Shown here: piece by piece, positions 55,909-64,000 of the stretch
Position numbering within the stretch: position 1 is the first letter of the stretch
Layout of the letters: every line of letters starts with the position of its first letter
DNA from: Komarekiella atlantica HA4396-MV6
Lineage (GTDB): Bacteria; Cyanobacteriota; Cyanobacteriia; Cyanobacteriales; Nostocaceae
NCBI GenBank assembly: GCA_019359395.1
Contig: JAHHHK010000006.1
Coordinates: 62,001 to 126,000, forward strand
Reading direction: 5' to 3'
Length of the DNA: 64,000 bases
Notes under the pieces: generated by a model
The model's input: only the letters and a program-made list of their open reading frames with translations
What the model was told of the DNA's origin: nothing
Database searches by the model: none
Position numbers and translations under genes: made by a program

Positions 55909-56170
55909 AAATTCTTCTAGGCTTCAAGTTGAAAAGTATTGTTGTTAATGAGATAACTAACTGTTATGAGTGGGTGGAGCATTCGCGATCGCACTTTTTA
56001 CCACTACTAATATTGAGCAACGCTCGCCAAAGCATTTTGATTAAGCAAAAGTGCGATCGCAGTAATGGCAATAAACAAAGCAAACCTGTCGTCAGATGGA
56101 AGTTGAAGTTTGCCAGGAATGTTAAGAATAATTTGGTATTTTATAAATCTAAGCTTAGTTTTCATATCTT

Positions 56171-57142
56171 ATGAACCGTTCCGCCTGCCTTATCTTCAAT
56201 CCAGTTGCGGGTCAAGGTGATCCAGAAGTAGAGCTGGCACAGATTCGAGCAATATTAGAGCCAGAAATTGACCTGGATATTTGTCTGACAACAGAAGAAA
56301 TCGACGCTGATGCACTGGCCCATGCAGCAGTAGAACGGGGGGTAGAGGCGATCATTGCTTCCGGGGGAGATGGCACGCTGTCAGCAGCCGCGGCGGCTGT
56401 CGTGGGCACAGAAATTCCATTTGGGATTATTTCCCGTGGAACAGCAAACGCTTTTGCCACAGCTTTAGGAATCCCTGACACGATCGCAGGTGCGTGTCAG
56501 ACAATTTTGCAGGGAGGTACTTGCAGTGTAGACGTAGCCTATTGCAATGATCAGCCAATGGTACTACTTGCAGGTATTGGCTTTGAGGCTGAAACTGTAG
56601 AACTGGCAGATCGGGAAGCAAAAAATCGCTTTGGAATGATGGCGTACGTCCTAGCAGGAATTCAGCAACTAAGAAACCTAAAAACCTTTGATGTTGAAAT
56701 TGAAACTGAAGACAAGATAATTAAAACTAGCGCAGTGGCAGTCACAGTAGCAAATGCTGCACCGCCAACTTCAGTCTTAGCTCAGGGCCCAGCAGGTTTG
56801 GTTTATGATGATGGGCTATTAGATTTGACAATCGTAGCTCCGACTAGTAAAGCCGGAGCGATCGCCGCGACGTTCCATCTGTTTCAAACAGCCTCTACAG
56901 GTAACGCCGCCGAACGGGATGACATTGGCTTCCTGCGAGCCAAACAATTTAAAATTACAACAGACCCACCACAAAAGGTTGTTCTGGATGGTGAAATCGC
57001 AGGCACAACTCCAATTGAAATTAAATGCGTACCAGCCGGCTTGAAGATTTTTGTGCCATTAGTAGAAGAAATAGAGCCAACAGAGAAACTAAATGGACTC
57101 CCTAACTTGACTGTTGAGATGAAAGAGCCAGAAGAGGAGTAA
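56171..57142 (+). CDS. Diacylglycerol-kinase-family lipid kinase (YegS type)
   Basis: 323 residues. DAGK catalytic domain: IFNPVAGQGDPEVEL at the start, the nucleotide-binding ASGGDGTLSAAAAAV, GIISRGTANAFATALGIP and VAYCNDQPMVLLAGIGFEAETV. The C-terminal lobe has DDGLLDLTIVAPTS and the KVVLDGEIAGTTPIEIKC ending typical of YegS/BmrU proteins. It phosphorylates a membrane lipid, probably diacylglycerol. The 260 bp before it has no gene, only HIP1-containing sequence. Confidence 0.9.
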   Translation: MNRSACLIFNPVAGQGDPEVELAQIRAILEPEIDLDICLTTEEIDADALAHAAVERGVEAIIASGGDGTLSAAAAAVVGTEIPFGIISRGTANAFATALGIPDTIAGACQTILQGGTCSVDVAYCNDQPMVLLAGIGFEAETVELADREAKNRFGMMAYVLAGIQQLRNLKTFDVEIETEDKIIKTSAVAVTVANAAPPTSVLAQGPAGLVYDDGLLDLTIVAPTSKAGAIAATFHLFQTASTGNAAERDDIGFLRAKQFKITTDPPQKVVLDGEIAGTTPIEIKCVPAGLKIFVPLVEEIEPTEKLNGLPNLTVEMKEPEEE

Positions 57143-57186
57143 AGAGGAGTGAGAGAAGCAGGGGACGAAAATAATTAATGACTATT

Positions 57187-57235
57187 AACTGTTGACTGTT
57201 GACTGTTGACTGTTGACTGTTAACTGTTAACTGTT
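57187..57235. repeat. Heptanucleotide tandem repeat (STRR), seven units
   Basis: Seven consecutive 7-bp units of [a/g]actgtt. Short tandemly repeated heptamers of this kind are a hallmark of heterocystous cyanobacterial genomes. Lies between the lipid-kinase and phosphoesterase genes. Confidence 0.9.
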
Positions 57236-57266
57236 GCCCAATCTCTAGTGAAAGATTCAGGAGTAA

Positions 57267-58847
57267 GTGGCGTTGAAATTTGTATCTGATCCGGCGATCG
57301 CTAAGAAAATTCGCAAGATGAATCAGCGGGTGCGGTGGCAAGATCCGTTGATTGTGGAACGAGGCATCGATCAAACTCGGCTAGTGCTGGAAGATGGTCA
57401 AGCAGATGATTCTGAGTTTTCATTTTTGGTTGTAGGTGATAGTGGTTCTGGCTCACACAAGGGACACAATCCCCAGCGACAGGTAGCTAAACTCATGCTG
57501 CCCCATCACAATGAATGCCGTTTTATGCTGCATACGGGTGATGTGATTTATCTAGTGGGGTCGAGTGAGTACTATCAGCAGAACTTCATCAAGCCTTACC
57601 GAGAGTTTATCTTGGGTGGAGAGCATCCCAGACAAATAGCTTACGACCGGATGGTTTTCAGTCTACCCATTCTGCCTGTACCTGGGAATCATGATTACTA
57701 TGATTTGCCGATACTCTTAAGTTTTGCATCTTTTACAACATTACCTATTCGTCAGCTGTTGCGATCGCGCCTAGATATTGATGTGGGCTTGCATGGCTCA
57801 AACGCAGGTGGTGCTTACGCAAAGGCGTTTTTGGACTATCTCAAAGACTTTCAGCTTCCAGGAGACTTAGATAATCACTTAAACAAGCACTACACTGCTA
57901 AGACAGACACAGGTCGTTGTCTTTGCTATGAACCTGGGCACTTCACCCGCCTCCCTAATCGCTACTACACTTTTCGCTATGGCGGGATTGACTTTTTTGC
58001 TTTGGACTCTAATACATTTAATGATCCATTGCCACTGCCTAAAACAAAAGAAGGCGCAGCTAATCGGAGAATTCTAGAAAAACGTCGTCAGGATTTACAG
58101 CAGGAAAAAATGCAAATCCTAGAAGAATCAGCAAAGCTGAATCCCGACGATCCTAAAGAAGCCGATCAACTGGATGACATGCAAGGTAAGGTGTCACAAA
58201 TTGAGGAGATTGTAGTTGATATCGACAAGCAACTGAGTTCTGACCAACAAACACTAACTGACACTGAACAACTGGACTGGCTCAAGCAGAGACTAATTGA
58301 ATCTTGGAATACCGCCGAAGTTCGGGGAAGGATAATTTATTTTCACCATCCTCCCTATGTAACTGAGGCGACGAAATGGCAACAAGCACAGACTTTAGTA
58401 ATTCGTCACCGCTTACGTAGTGTGTTAGATGCGGTGGCTGAAAAATTAGGTTCTTTAACTCAAGGGCATCCCCTGGTAGATCTGGTATTGAACGGTCACG
58501 CGCACTGCTTAGAATACCTGAAGACAATGGATACAGGACACGCTGATTCTCATATCAACTGGATTGTTTGTGGCGGTAGTGGGTATAGTCTACGACGTCA
58601 GCGAACTGAAGGGCCAGATTTGATGGAAACTTTCGGCAGTACAGAGAAACAAGATAGTAGATTAATCGCGCGATCGCATTTCTTTCTCGGTCGCAACGGT
58701 CAAGGTTCCGAGAAACGCCGACCTTACTCAGGTCTACGCATAGATGTTAAAGGCGATCGTCACCCCCAGTTCATTGTCCGTCCTTTGGTTGCCGAATGGT
58801 ATCACCGACAATGGCATTATCCTGAACTTGAGCCGTTAATTATTTAA
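57267..58847 (+). CDS. Calcineurin-like metallophosphoesterase
   Basis: 526 residues from a GTG preceded by caggag. Metal-site blocks: VVGDSGSG (D-x-x), HTGDVIYLVG (GD), PVPGNHDYY (GNHD), IYFHHPPY (H) and LNGHAHCLEY (GHxH). Between the third and fourth blocks residues 265-345 form a highly charged coiled-coil insert (RRILEKRRQDLQQEKMQILEE). No signal peptide. Substrate unknown; similar long phosphoesterases occur in other filamentous cyanobacteria. Confidence 0.85.
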   Translation: MALKFVSDPAIAKKIRKMNQRVRWQDPLIVERGIDQTRLVLEDGQADDSEFSFLVVGDSGSGSHKGHNPQRQVAKLMLPHHNECRFMLHTGDVIYLVGSSEYYQQNFIKPYREFILGGEHPRQIAYDRMVFSLPILPVPGNHDYYDLPILLSFASFTTLPIRQLLRSRLDIDVGLHGSNAGGAYAKAFLDYLKDFQLPGDLDNHLNKHYTAKTDTGRCLCYEPGHFTRLPNRYYTFRYGGIDFFALDSNTFNDPLPLPKTKEGAANRRILEKRRQDLQQEKMQILEESAKLNPDDPKEADQLDDMQGKVSQIEEIVVDIDKQLSSDQQTLTDTEQLDWLKQRLIESWNTAEVRGRIIYFHHPPYVTEATKWQQAQTLVIRHRLRSVLDAVAEKLGSLTQGHPLVDLVLNGHAHCLEYLKTMDTGHADSHINWIVCGGSGYSLRRQRTEGPDLMETFGSTEKQDSRLIARSHFFLGRNGQGSEKRRPYSGLRIDVKGDRHPQFIVRPLVAEWYHRQWHYPELEPLII

Positions 58848-58887
58848 TGAATGGGGCATTGGGCATTGGGCATTGGAAGCTTTGAGG

Positions 58888-58970
58888 TTCAAAGGCAGAT
58901 GAATCCAGTTCAAAGATAGATGAATCCAGTTCAAAGGTAGATGAATCCAGTTCCGAGGTGGATGAACGAG
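58888..58970. repeat. 21-bp tandem repeat, about four units
   Basis: Three 21-bp units of ttcaaag[g/a][c/t]agatgaatccag followed by a diverged 20-bp unit. Just before it, near 58855, are three gggcatt heptamers. Same period as the array at 26762 but unrelated sequence. Confidence 0.85.
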
Positions 58971-59072
58971 TATCAAAGATTCATTGTTACATTCCAAAAT
59001 ATATCTCCTCTGCCCCCTGCCCCCTGCCCCCTGCTCCCTACCCCTCTGCTCCCTTACTCCCCACTTCCTCGT

Positions 59073-60257
59073 TTAACGGTCTACCGACCCCATCACAACA
59101 TCAATACTTCCTAGGATGACAAAAATATCTGCTACTTTTTGACCCCGGATTAACTGAGGTAAAACTTGCAAATTATTGAAATCGGCTGGACGAATTTTCC
59201 AACGCCAGGGGAAAACATGATCATCTCCGATGATATAAATTCCTAATTCTCCTCTGCCTGACTCTACACGAACATAGTTTTCGCCTTGGGGAATCTTAAA
59301 TGTGGGTGCAACTTTTTTGGCAATGAATTGATAATCAAACCCGTTCCACTCAGATTTAGCACCTGCTACCAGGCGTTGTGCTTCCAAATTTTCGTATACG
59401 CCACCAGGTAATCCCTTGAGTGCTTGCTGAATAATCTTGACTGACTCACGCATCTCCCCAATCCTGACGAGATATCTAGCAAAGCAATCTCCTGCTGTAT
59501 GCCACTGTACTTCCCAGTTAAAATCGTCGTAGCATTCATAATAGTCAACCTTTCGTAAATCCCACTTGACGCCAGAAGCTCGTAACATGGGGCCAGAAAT
59601 ACCCCAATTAATAGCTTCTTCACGACTTAAAACTCCCACGCCTTCAACTCGGCGGCGAAAAATGGGGTTATTGGTTATTAATTTCTCATACTCATCAATT
59701 TTGGGTGCAAAGTAGTTACAAAATTCTTCGCATTTATCCACCCAACCGAAAGGCAAGTCAGCGGCAACCCCTCCTATGCGAAAATAATTATTGTTGACCA
59801 TGCGATAGCCTGTGGCAGCTTCAAACAAGTCAAGAATCATTTCGCGATCGCGCAAAGTGTAAAAGATCGGAGTTTGTGCCCCAAAGTCTCCTAGAAAAGG
59901 CCCTAACCACAGCAGATGGTTGACAATTCGGGCTAACTCCAGCATGATTACCCGAATGTAGCTAGCACGTTTGGGGATGATAATATCTGCTAATTTCTCG
60001 ACAGCATTTACCGTTACTGCCTCATTAAACATCCCGCCATAGTAGTCCCATCGACTCACATAAGGGACATACATAATGTTGGTACGGTTTTCAGCAATCT
60101 TTTCCATACCTCGGTGCAGATAGCCGATAACAGGTTCACAGTCTACTACATCTTCTCCATCCAAGGTGACAACAATCCGAAAACACCCATGCATGGAAGG
60201 ATGATGAGGGCCAAAATTAATCACCATTGGCTCAGTTTTAGTTTCAATTTTGCCCAT
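59073..60257 (-). CDS. ndhH: NDH-1 (photosynthetic complex I) subunit H
   Basis: 394 residues, full length. [70 protein letters not shown] and the C-terminal [17 protein letters not shown] are as in cyanobacterial and plastid NdhH (homologue of NuoD, the 49-kDa subunit). It lines the plastoquinone site of the thylakoid NDH-1 complexes in cyclic electron flow and respiration. Confidence 0.97.
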   Translation of the reverse strand: MGKIETKTEPMVINFGPHHPSMHGCFRIVVTLDGEDVVDCEPVIGYLHRGMEKIAENRTNIMYVPYVSRWDYYGGMFNEAVTVNAVEKLADIIIPKRASYIRVIMLELARIVNHLLWLGPFLGDFGAQTPIFYTLRDREMILDLFEAATGYRMVNNNYFRIGGVAADLPFGWVDKCEEFCNYFAPKIDEYEKLITNNPIFRRRVEGVGVLSREEAINWGISGPMLRASGVKWDLRKVDYYECYDDFNWEVQWHTAGDCFARYLVRIGEMRESVKIIQQALKGLPGGVYENLEAQRLVAGAKSEWNGFDYQFIAKKVAPTFKIPQGENYVRVESGRGELGIYIIGDDHVFPWRWKIRPADFNNLQVLPQLIRGQKVADIFVILGSIDVVMGSVDR

Positions 60258-60370
60258 AAATAAAGTTTCCTTAATCTCTAACTATTCAAAATAAGACGCT
60301 GTTTTTGGATAGTGTAGGAACATTAAGGACTAAAGTATTTCAAATTCGTCCGATTTTTTGCATATTTGCC

Positions 60371-61264
60371 CTATCTTTGTTGAATAGTTTTAGGAGTCAC
60401 ACCCAATAGACGCTTAAATTGAAAATTCAGATGGCTTTGGCTGGCAAAACCAACCAAGCGAGCAATTTCAGCTATTGCCATTTCTCTGTTGAGCAATAAT
60501 TCCTTAGCACGTTCCACTCGACAGTGAATTACATATTTATGAGGAGTCATTCCTGTAGATTGTTTGAAAAGCTGAGAAAAATAATGAGGACTCATTGGTA
60601 TCAACGCCGCCAATTCAGCTAAACCTAAATTTTGGTCGAGATGTGCATGAATGTAATCAATAACTTGCTGTAATTGCCGATGTGGCAAACCTTTATATGC
60701 TTTTAATATCAGTTTTCGTGTAGAGTAGTGTTGCATTAAATGTGCTGATAAAGCATTCACCATCGTCTCTGCATAAAGACGACTCCCTGAAGGATTGTTT
60801 TCCAAAATGCTTTTTAGTGCTAACCCTATTTGATAAACTAAAGGGTCTGGTGTAGCAAAGTGCGGCACAAGTTCAATCTGCTCGCTATCTGCTGTTTCAT
60901 CAACTGCACGAGCAAGAGTCTGTGGTTCAATGCCGAGTAAGATAAAGTCTCCCTCAGCATCCCAAGAAGCCTCATGCCCGATGTTCACGGGAGTAATGAC
61001 TATATCACCGCCAAATACGGCATCACGATGTCTGCGTCCATCCATTTTCCGTTCAGCATAAATTACTCGCGCTCCATGAGTAAAAATGCCAAGAGAGTGC
61101 CACCGGGGTGTGCAAACTTCTGGAAATGCAGAAGCAGGCTGACACATATACCCAAATGAAAAACCATGCCAACCTGCTTGAAGGCTCGTGAGAATTGGTA
61201 GACGTGGGTAAAGCGGGAATATTTCATCTTCTTTGGTGATAACTAATGGCTTTTGTTCTGACAT
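60371..61264 (-). CDS. AraC-family transcriptional regulator
   Basis: 297 residues. The N-terminal 170 residues are a cupin-like sensory part (TPVNIGHEASWDAEGDFILLGI). The C-terminal 100 residues carry two helix-turn-helix motifs: LAELAALIPMSPHYFSQLFKQSTGMTPHKYVIHCRVERAKELL and MAIAEIARLVGFASQSHLNFQFKRLLGVTP. The ligand and targets are unknown. It lies 114 bp upstream of ndhH on the same strand, which does not by itself link them. Confidence 0.88.
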   Translation of the reverse strand: MSEQKPLVITKEDEIFPLYPRLPILTSLQAGWHGFSFGYMCQPASAFPEVCTPRWHSLGIFTHGARVIYAERKMDGRRHRDAVFGGDIVITPVNIGHEASWDAEGDFILLGIEPQTLARAVDETADSEQIELVPHFATPDPLVYQIGLALKSILENNPSGSRLYAETMVNALSAHLMQHYSTRKLILKAYKGLPHRQLQQVIDYIHAHLDQNLGLAELAALIPMSPHYFSQLFKQSTGMTPHKYVIHCRVERAKELLLNREMAIAEIARLVGFASQSHLNFQFKRLLGVTPKTIQQR

Positions 61265-61455
61265 GGGCTACCACAAATTCTTACAAGCCCAATTTATCAA
61301 AAGCTGAGAAACCCTAACTAAACATTGATGTTAAAAACAATAACTCTACTAACGCCAAGTGCGATCGCTACCTCAAGTACTATTTATCCCTTGGTGGCAT
61401 AATCCTGTTGAGTCGTTTCAAATTTGCTCCCACTCATCAATCTACTTAAATAGCA

Positions 61456-61483
61456 ATACAGACGCGATTAATCGCGTCTGTAT
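61456..61483. repeat. Perfect 28-bp palindrome atacagacgcgatt...
   Basis: atacagacgcgatt followed by its exact complement, no loop. Complete form of the family also seen at 27916-28039, 41963-42022 and, degenerate, near 54560-54585. In the 287-bp gap between an acidic-protein gene and the AraC-type gene. Confidence 0.8.
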
Positions 61484-61551
61484 AACCTGTGCCGCTAGCC
61501 CTTTTACGTGTAATTGCACCTAGGAAAATCCGAAAAAGTAATAGATATTAA

Positions 61552-61959
61552 CTAAACTACTCCTGGCCCTTTACCGCGTTTGTCACCCTTTTCTGTCAAC
61601 TTACCTTCCTCGTCCTGATTAATTTCTCCGAGTTCTTCAACACGTTCAGCAGTATCTTCTGCTGCTTCTCGCCGTGCATCACCGGGTTCTTCATAATACA
61701 TTTCCGGTTCAACTGCATAGTTGTTCAACAAACCTTCTTTGTCTACAGTGTAACCATCAGTGGTACGTACGCTTCCTGGATCAGTTTGGTCATCGGTAGG
61801 CGCACTTGCTTCCCTTTCTTCTGTGGGAAGTGTTTTGTATTTATCTCCTTCTCTTTCTCTGCGAGCAGCAGTTTCAGCGGGGATAATTCCGCGATCGTAC
61901 GTATCTACTTCAGCCCGATCAGATGAATCTATTGATTTATTATCTGCTTGATTAGCCAT
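61552..61959 (-). CDS. Hydrophilic acidic protein, unknown
   Basis: 135 residues with almost no hydrophobic core: about a third Asp/Glu/Lys/Arg, long stretches such as ETAARREREGDKYKTLP and AAEDTAERVEELGEINQDEEGKL. Likely intrinsically disordered, similar in feel to stress- or desiccation-associated proteins. The adjacent small genes (CAAD, BON and general-stress-like) would fit a stress context, but no family was identified. Confidence 0.6.
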   Translation of the reverse strand: MANQADNKSIDSSDRAEVDTYDRGIIPAETAARREREGDKYKTLPTEEREASAPTDDQTDPGSVRTTDGYTVDKEGLLNNYAVEPEMYYEEPGDARREAAEDTAERVEELGEINQDEEGKLTEKGDKRGKGPGVV

Positions 61960-62342
61960 GAATTATGTCCTCGCTTCGTTAAATATTTTTGTTGAATAAC
62001 TTCGAGAACTAGATTAGGCGGTTTCTCATGTATAATCTACTATCTTTAGAAGTGATTTGTATTAAAAGACATATTGTTTTCTCTGTCTTTGGATGTATTT
62101 AGAACAACAATGTAGTCTAGTAAAGTAATACACGATTTTTATTAAAGACTAAGCCGCTCAAAGCCATCTAGCTATATTAAAATATAACTCATCAGCTATA
62201 ATCGCTTATTAATTAAATAAAGTAATTTACTTCTAACAAAATCCAACCAAATTTATAGGATGGAAATTGCCCATCCTATAATCAAATATTCAACAGTGTA
62301 CCAACTCGTGTATTAAAAGTAAGCTAATGGCTTTGAAATTTA
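61960..62342. other. 383-bp AT-rich gap
   Basis: No gene seen. tataggatgg...ccatcctata-type complementary words at about 62257-62281 form a small hairpin. Confidence 0.45.
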
Positions 62343-62786
62343 TTAGCCTACAATTTGCTCTTTCAGCAATTGAATTTCCGTAGCCAATTCTTGCCGAGTT
62401 GAAGCTTTGAGCAGATAACGGAAAGTAAACCAAGTAGCGTAGCCAATTCCTATTAACTCAAAAGTTGGTGATAACAGTGGAATATCGCTCATTGCATCCA
62501 GTACTGCTAGCACTACCTTAAGTGTAACAATCGCCGCAAAAATTAAAGCTACAGTTATTAAAGACTGACTGTATTCATTAAAAAACTTACTCAAGTAATC
62601 AGGCAGTTGCTCTAAAAATTGAGCAATTTGTTTGCCAAAATTCTGCCATTGTGATTCTGGTTCAGGAGCAGGTGGTAACTTTGGTAAGTTTGTAGTTTCT
62701 ACACCTTCAAGTGCTAGTAGACCTTGTGGTGACGTAGTATTGATAGATTTGATCTGCTGTTCGGCTTCCATATTTTTTTTTGGCAA
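62343..62786 (-). CDS. CAAD-domain protein (CURT1/CurT thylakoid curvature homologue)
   Basis: 147 residues: a hydrophilic Pro-rich N-terminus to about 55, then LPDYLSKFFNEYSQSLITVALIF, two membrane helices (about 73-93 and 103-125) and a C-terminal amphipathic helix (RQELATEIQLLKEQIV). This is the CAAD pattern, found on some cyanobacterial aminoacyl-tRNA synthetases and as stand-alone CurT, which bends thylakoid membranes. Confidence 0.8.
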   Translation of the reverse strand: MPKKNMEAEQQIKSINTTSPQGLLALEGVETTNLPKLPPAPEPESQWQNFGKQIAQFLEQLPDYLSKFFNEYSQSLITVALIFAAIVTLKVVLAVLDAMSDIPLLSPTFELIGIGYATWFTFRYLLKASTRQELATEIQLLKEQIVG

Positions 62787-62953
62787 TTACGACAGTTTTT
62801 TAAGTGATTGAGTTTAAATAAACATTATTTTGAGAGTCGTCAATTGTCAATTATCTGTGGTCAGTTGTATTTACTACTGACCACCATCATTCAGTAGGAG
62901 CATTAAAGTCTTATTTATGCTTACCTACTTCTATAAATTTGTTGTTAGCCACT

Positions 62954-63415
62954 TTAGCTTTTTGGTGGAGCAACAGTCGCTTTGTTAACTACGGCTGTGA
63001 CACCTTTGATTTCTTTAGCTAAAGGTTCAATTTTAGACAACTGATCCTGATTATTTACAGTTCCCGCTACAGTCACAGTGCCATTTTCTACTGCATTAAC
63101 TGTTAACTGTCCACCAGGTATGTTAGCTTCCAATTTAGAGCGAACTTCACTGGCTAGGTCAGCTGGCGCTCTATCTGCATCGCCACCAGTTACCTTATTT
63201 CGCTGTTCACGAGCGCGAATGTCTGCATTTAGTTGTCTTCTGCGGACTTCACTTTGTGCATCTTCTTTAGAAGCTTGTGTTGTCTGTGCAGTCGGTGCTT
63301 GGGGACTAGCATTAACTGTATCGGGCGCATCTACACTGGTTCTAGCAGGATCTTGACAAGCGGCTGCACCAAAAACTAAAAGGCCACTAATTAGGAAAGG
63401 AGTTAGCTTTTGCAT
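62954..63415 (-). CDS. BON-domain lipoprotein
   Basis: 153 residues. Signal with lipobox AAAC (Cys20), a Gln/Ala/Arg-rich linker, and one BON domain (about 85-150) with SEVRSKLEANIPGGQLTVNAVENGTVTVAGTVNNQDQLSKIEPLAKEIKGVTAV. BON domains bind phospholipid or peptidoglycan and often belong to osmotic-stress proteins such as OsmY. Confidence 0.85.
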   Translation of the reverse strand: MQKLTPFLISGLLVFGAAACQDPARTSVDAPDTVNASPQAPTAQTTQASKEDAQSEVRRRQLNADIRAREQRNKVTGGDADRAPADLASEVRSKLEANIPGGQLTVNAVENGTVTVAGTVNNQDQLSKIEPLAKEIKGVTAVVNKATVAPPKS

Positions 63416-63554
63416 ATGTTTGATTCTGGCTCGAAAGAAGTCTGTTAATATTTACGGCAGTAATGAGGAGCAAGCAAGTGTTTTAAGAGAGAGCAAGGTT
63501 ACGACATTCTTGCTCTAGCAATTTTTTAGGATGAGTGTGACTGACAACTTTGGG

Positions 63555-64000
63555 TTAAACTGTTTCATCTCGACGATCAACAATGATTACAGAAGGATCG
63601 TGAGTTCCTGTTGAGTAATTGGTGCGAACGGTATCAGAATTTGTAACTCTATCAAAACCAGAGCGATGTTCGCTTAAATCAGTAGCATCATAGATGGCGA
63701 ATTCTTCTATGCCTCGACGTTTTAAAATACCTTCAGCATGACGAATTTCATTTTCCGTACCATCTACAATTACTAAGTAGTCGCCTCGTTGAAAGCGATC
63801 GCTATAAACTCGTGCCCGATCTTCAGGAATTCCTAAGCCTACGAGTCCACCAACAATACCCCCGGCGGCGGCACCTATAGCACCACCAGTTACCGTTGTC
63901 GCTAAAGCAGTCGCAGCTGCACCACCAGCAATTACGGGCCCAATTCCAGGAATTGCTAAAGCGCCTAGTCCAACCAACAAACCGCCTAAACCGCCTAAAA
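63555..64000 (-). CDS. General-stress-like protein with Gly-rich membrane segment, cut by window edge
   Basis: The frame is open to the last base, so the N-terminus is outside; the visible 148 residues start with a Gly/Ala-rich hydrophobic stretch (IPGIGPVIAGGAAATALAT, then GGAIGAAAGGIVGGLVGLGIP). A YflT-like alpha/beta segment follows (RARVYSDRFQRGDYLVIVDGTENEIRHAEGILKRRGIEEFAIYDA), as in the general stress protein 17M family of cyanobacteria, which often carry the same GGA-rich central hairpin. Confidence 0.75.
   Translation of the reverse strand, partial: LGGLGGLLVGLGALAIPGIGPVIAGGAAATALATTVTGGAIGAAAGGIVGGLVGLGIPEDRARVYSDRFQRGDYLVIVDGTENEIRHAEGILKRRGIEEFAIYDATDLSEHRSGFDRVTNSDTVRTNYSTGTHDPSVIIVDRRDETV

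Noticed and set aside
55929-56174. 81-codon frame before the lipid kinase
   Set aside because: Contains HIP1-rich non-coding sequence; no ribosome site or domain.
1-64000. tRNA, rRNA, tmRNA and riboswitch search by eye
   Set aside because: No T-loop/anticodon-loop combination or conserved riboswitch core was recognised; a covariance-model scan would be needed to exclude small RNAs.

Overview
The window is chromosomal DNA of a filamentous, probably heterocyst-forming cyanobacterium of the Nostoc/Anabaena group. The evidence is the frequent HIP1 octamer GCGATCGC, heptanucleotide tandem repeats, cyanobacterial markers (NdhH, SipA, a CAAD/CURT1 protein, a KaiB-domain protein, PilT1, the PanC-Cmk fusion, a GH100 invertase) and very many dispersed palindromic repeats. 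No rRNA, tRNA or cas gene was recognised.

Layout. 1-5.7 kb: an RNase D-type exonuclease cut by the left edge, a HAD phosphatase-ATPase fusion, an orphan DUF433 protein, a fatty-acid desaturase and, divergent from it, a TetR regulator whose C-terminal half resembles a catalytically dead tyrosine recombinase. 6-15 kb: a decayed PAS/EAL gene, neutral invertase and glucose-dehydrogenase-like SDR, a lipoprotein methyltransferase, an APC permease, an outer-membrane protein, and a response regulator next to the remnant of its kinase. 15.3-17.1 kb is almost gene-free, with a Fur-like site, a tiny ORF and a MITE-like repeat. 17-25 kb: two secreted proteins, an ion channel, a deaminase, a two-component system divergent from an Spy-like protein, SipA and PrxQ.

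25-36 kb: argC, a DUF1338 (2-oxoadipate dioxygenase type) gene, a class III aminotransferase and an aldehyde dehydrogenase that could together degrade lysine or 2-aminoadipate, plus a nonsense-mutated nuclease-like gene, a cyclase-family enzyme and glutaminase. 36-44 kb is housekeeping: RlpA, PanC-Cmk, Mn- and Fe-superoxide dismutase, PurM and a PHP phosphoesterase. 44.2-46.5 kb is the most unusual stretch: four near-identical 37-bp CRISPR-type repeats in one orientation, separated not by spacers but by gene-sized segments (a toxin-antitoxin pair, a phage-like fragment with a secreted protein, and a small ORF).

46.7-64 kb: KaiB-domain protein, PilT, WecB, GlgA, HemC, a protein-kinase-like gene, a lipid kinase, a metallophosphoesterase, NdhH, an AraC regulator, and four small stress or membrane genes, the last cut by the right edge.

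Functions and starts are inferred by reading motifs and family resemblance; no database search was run.
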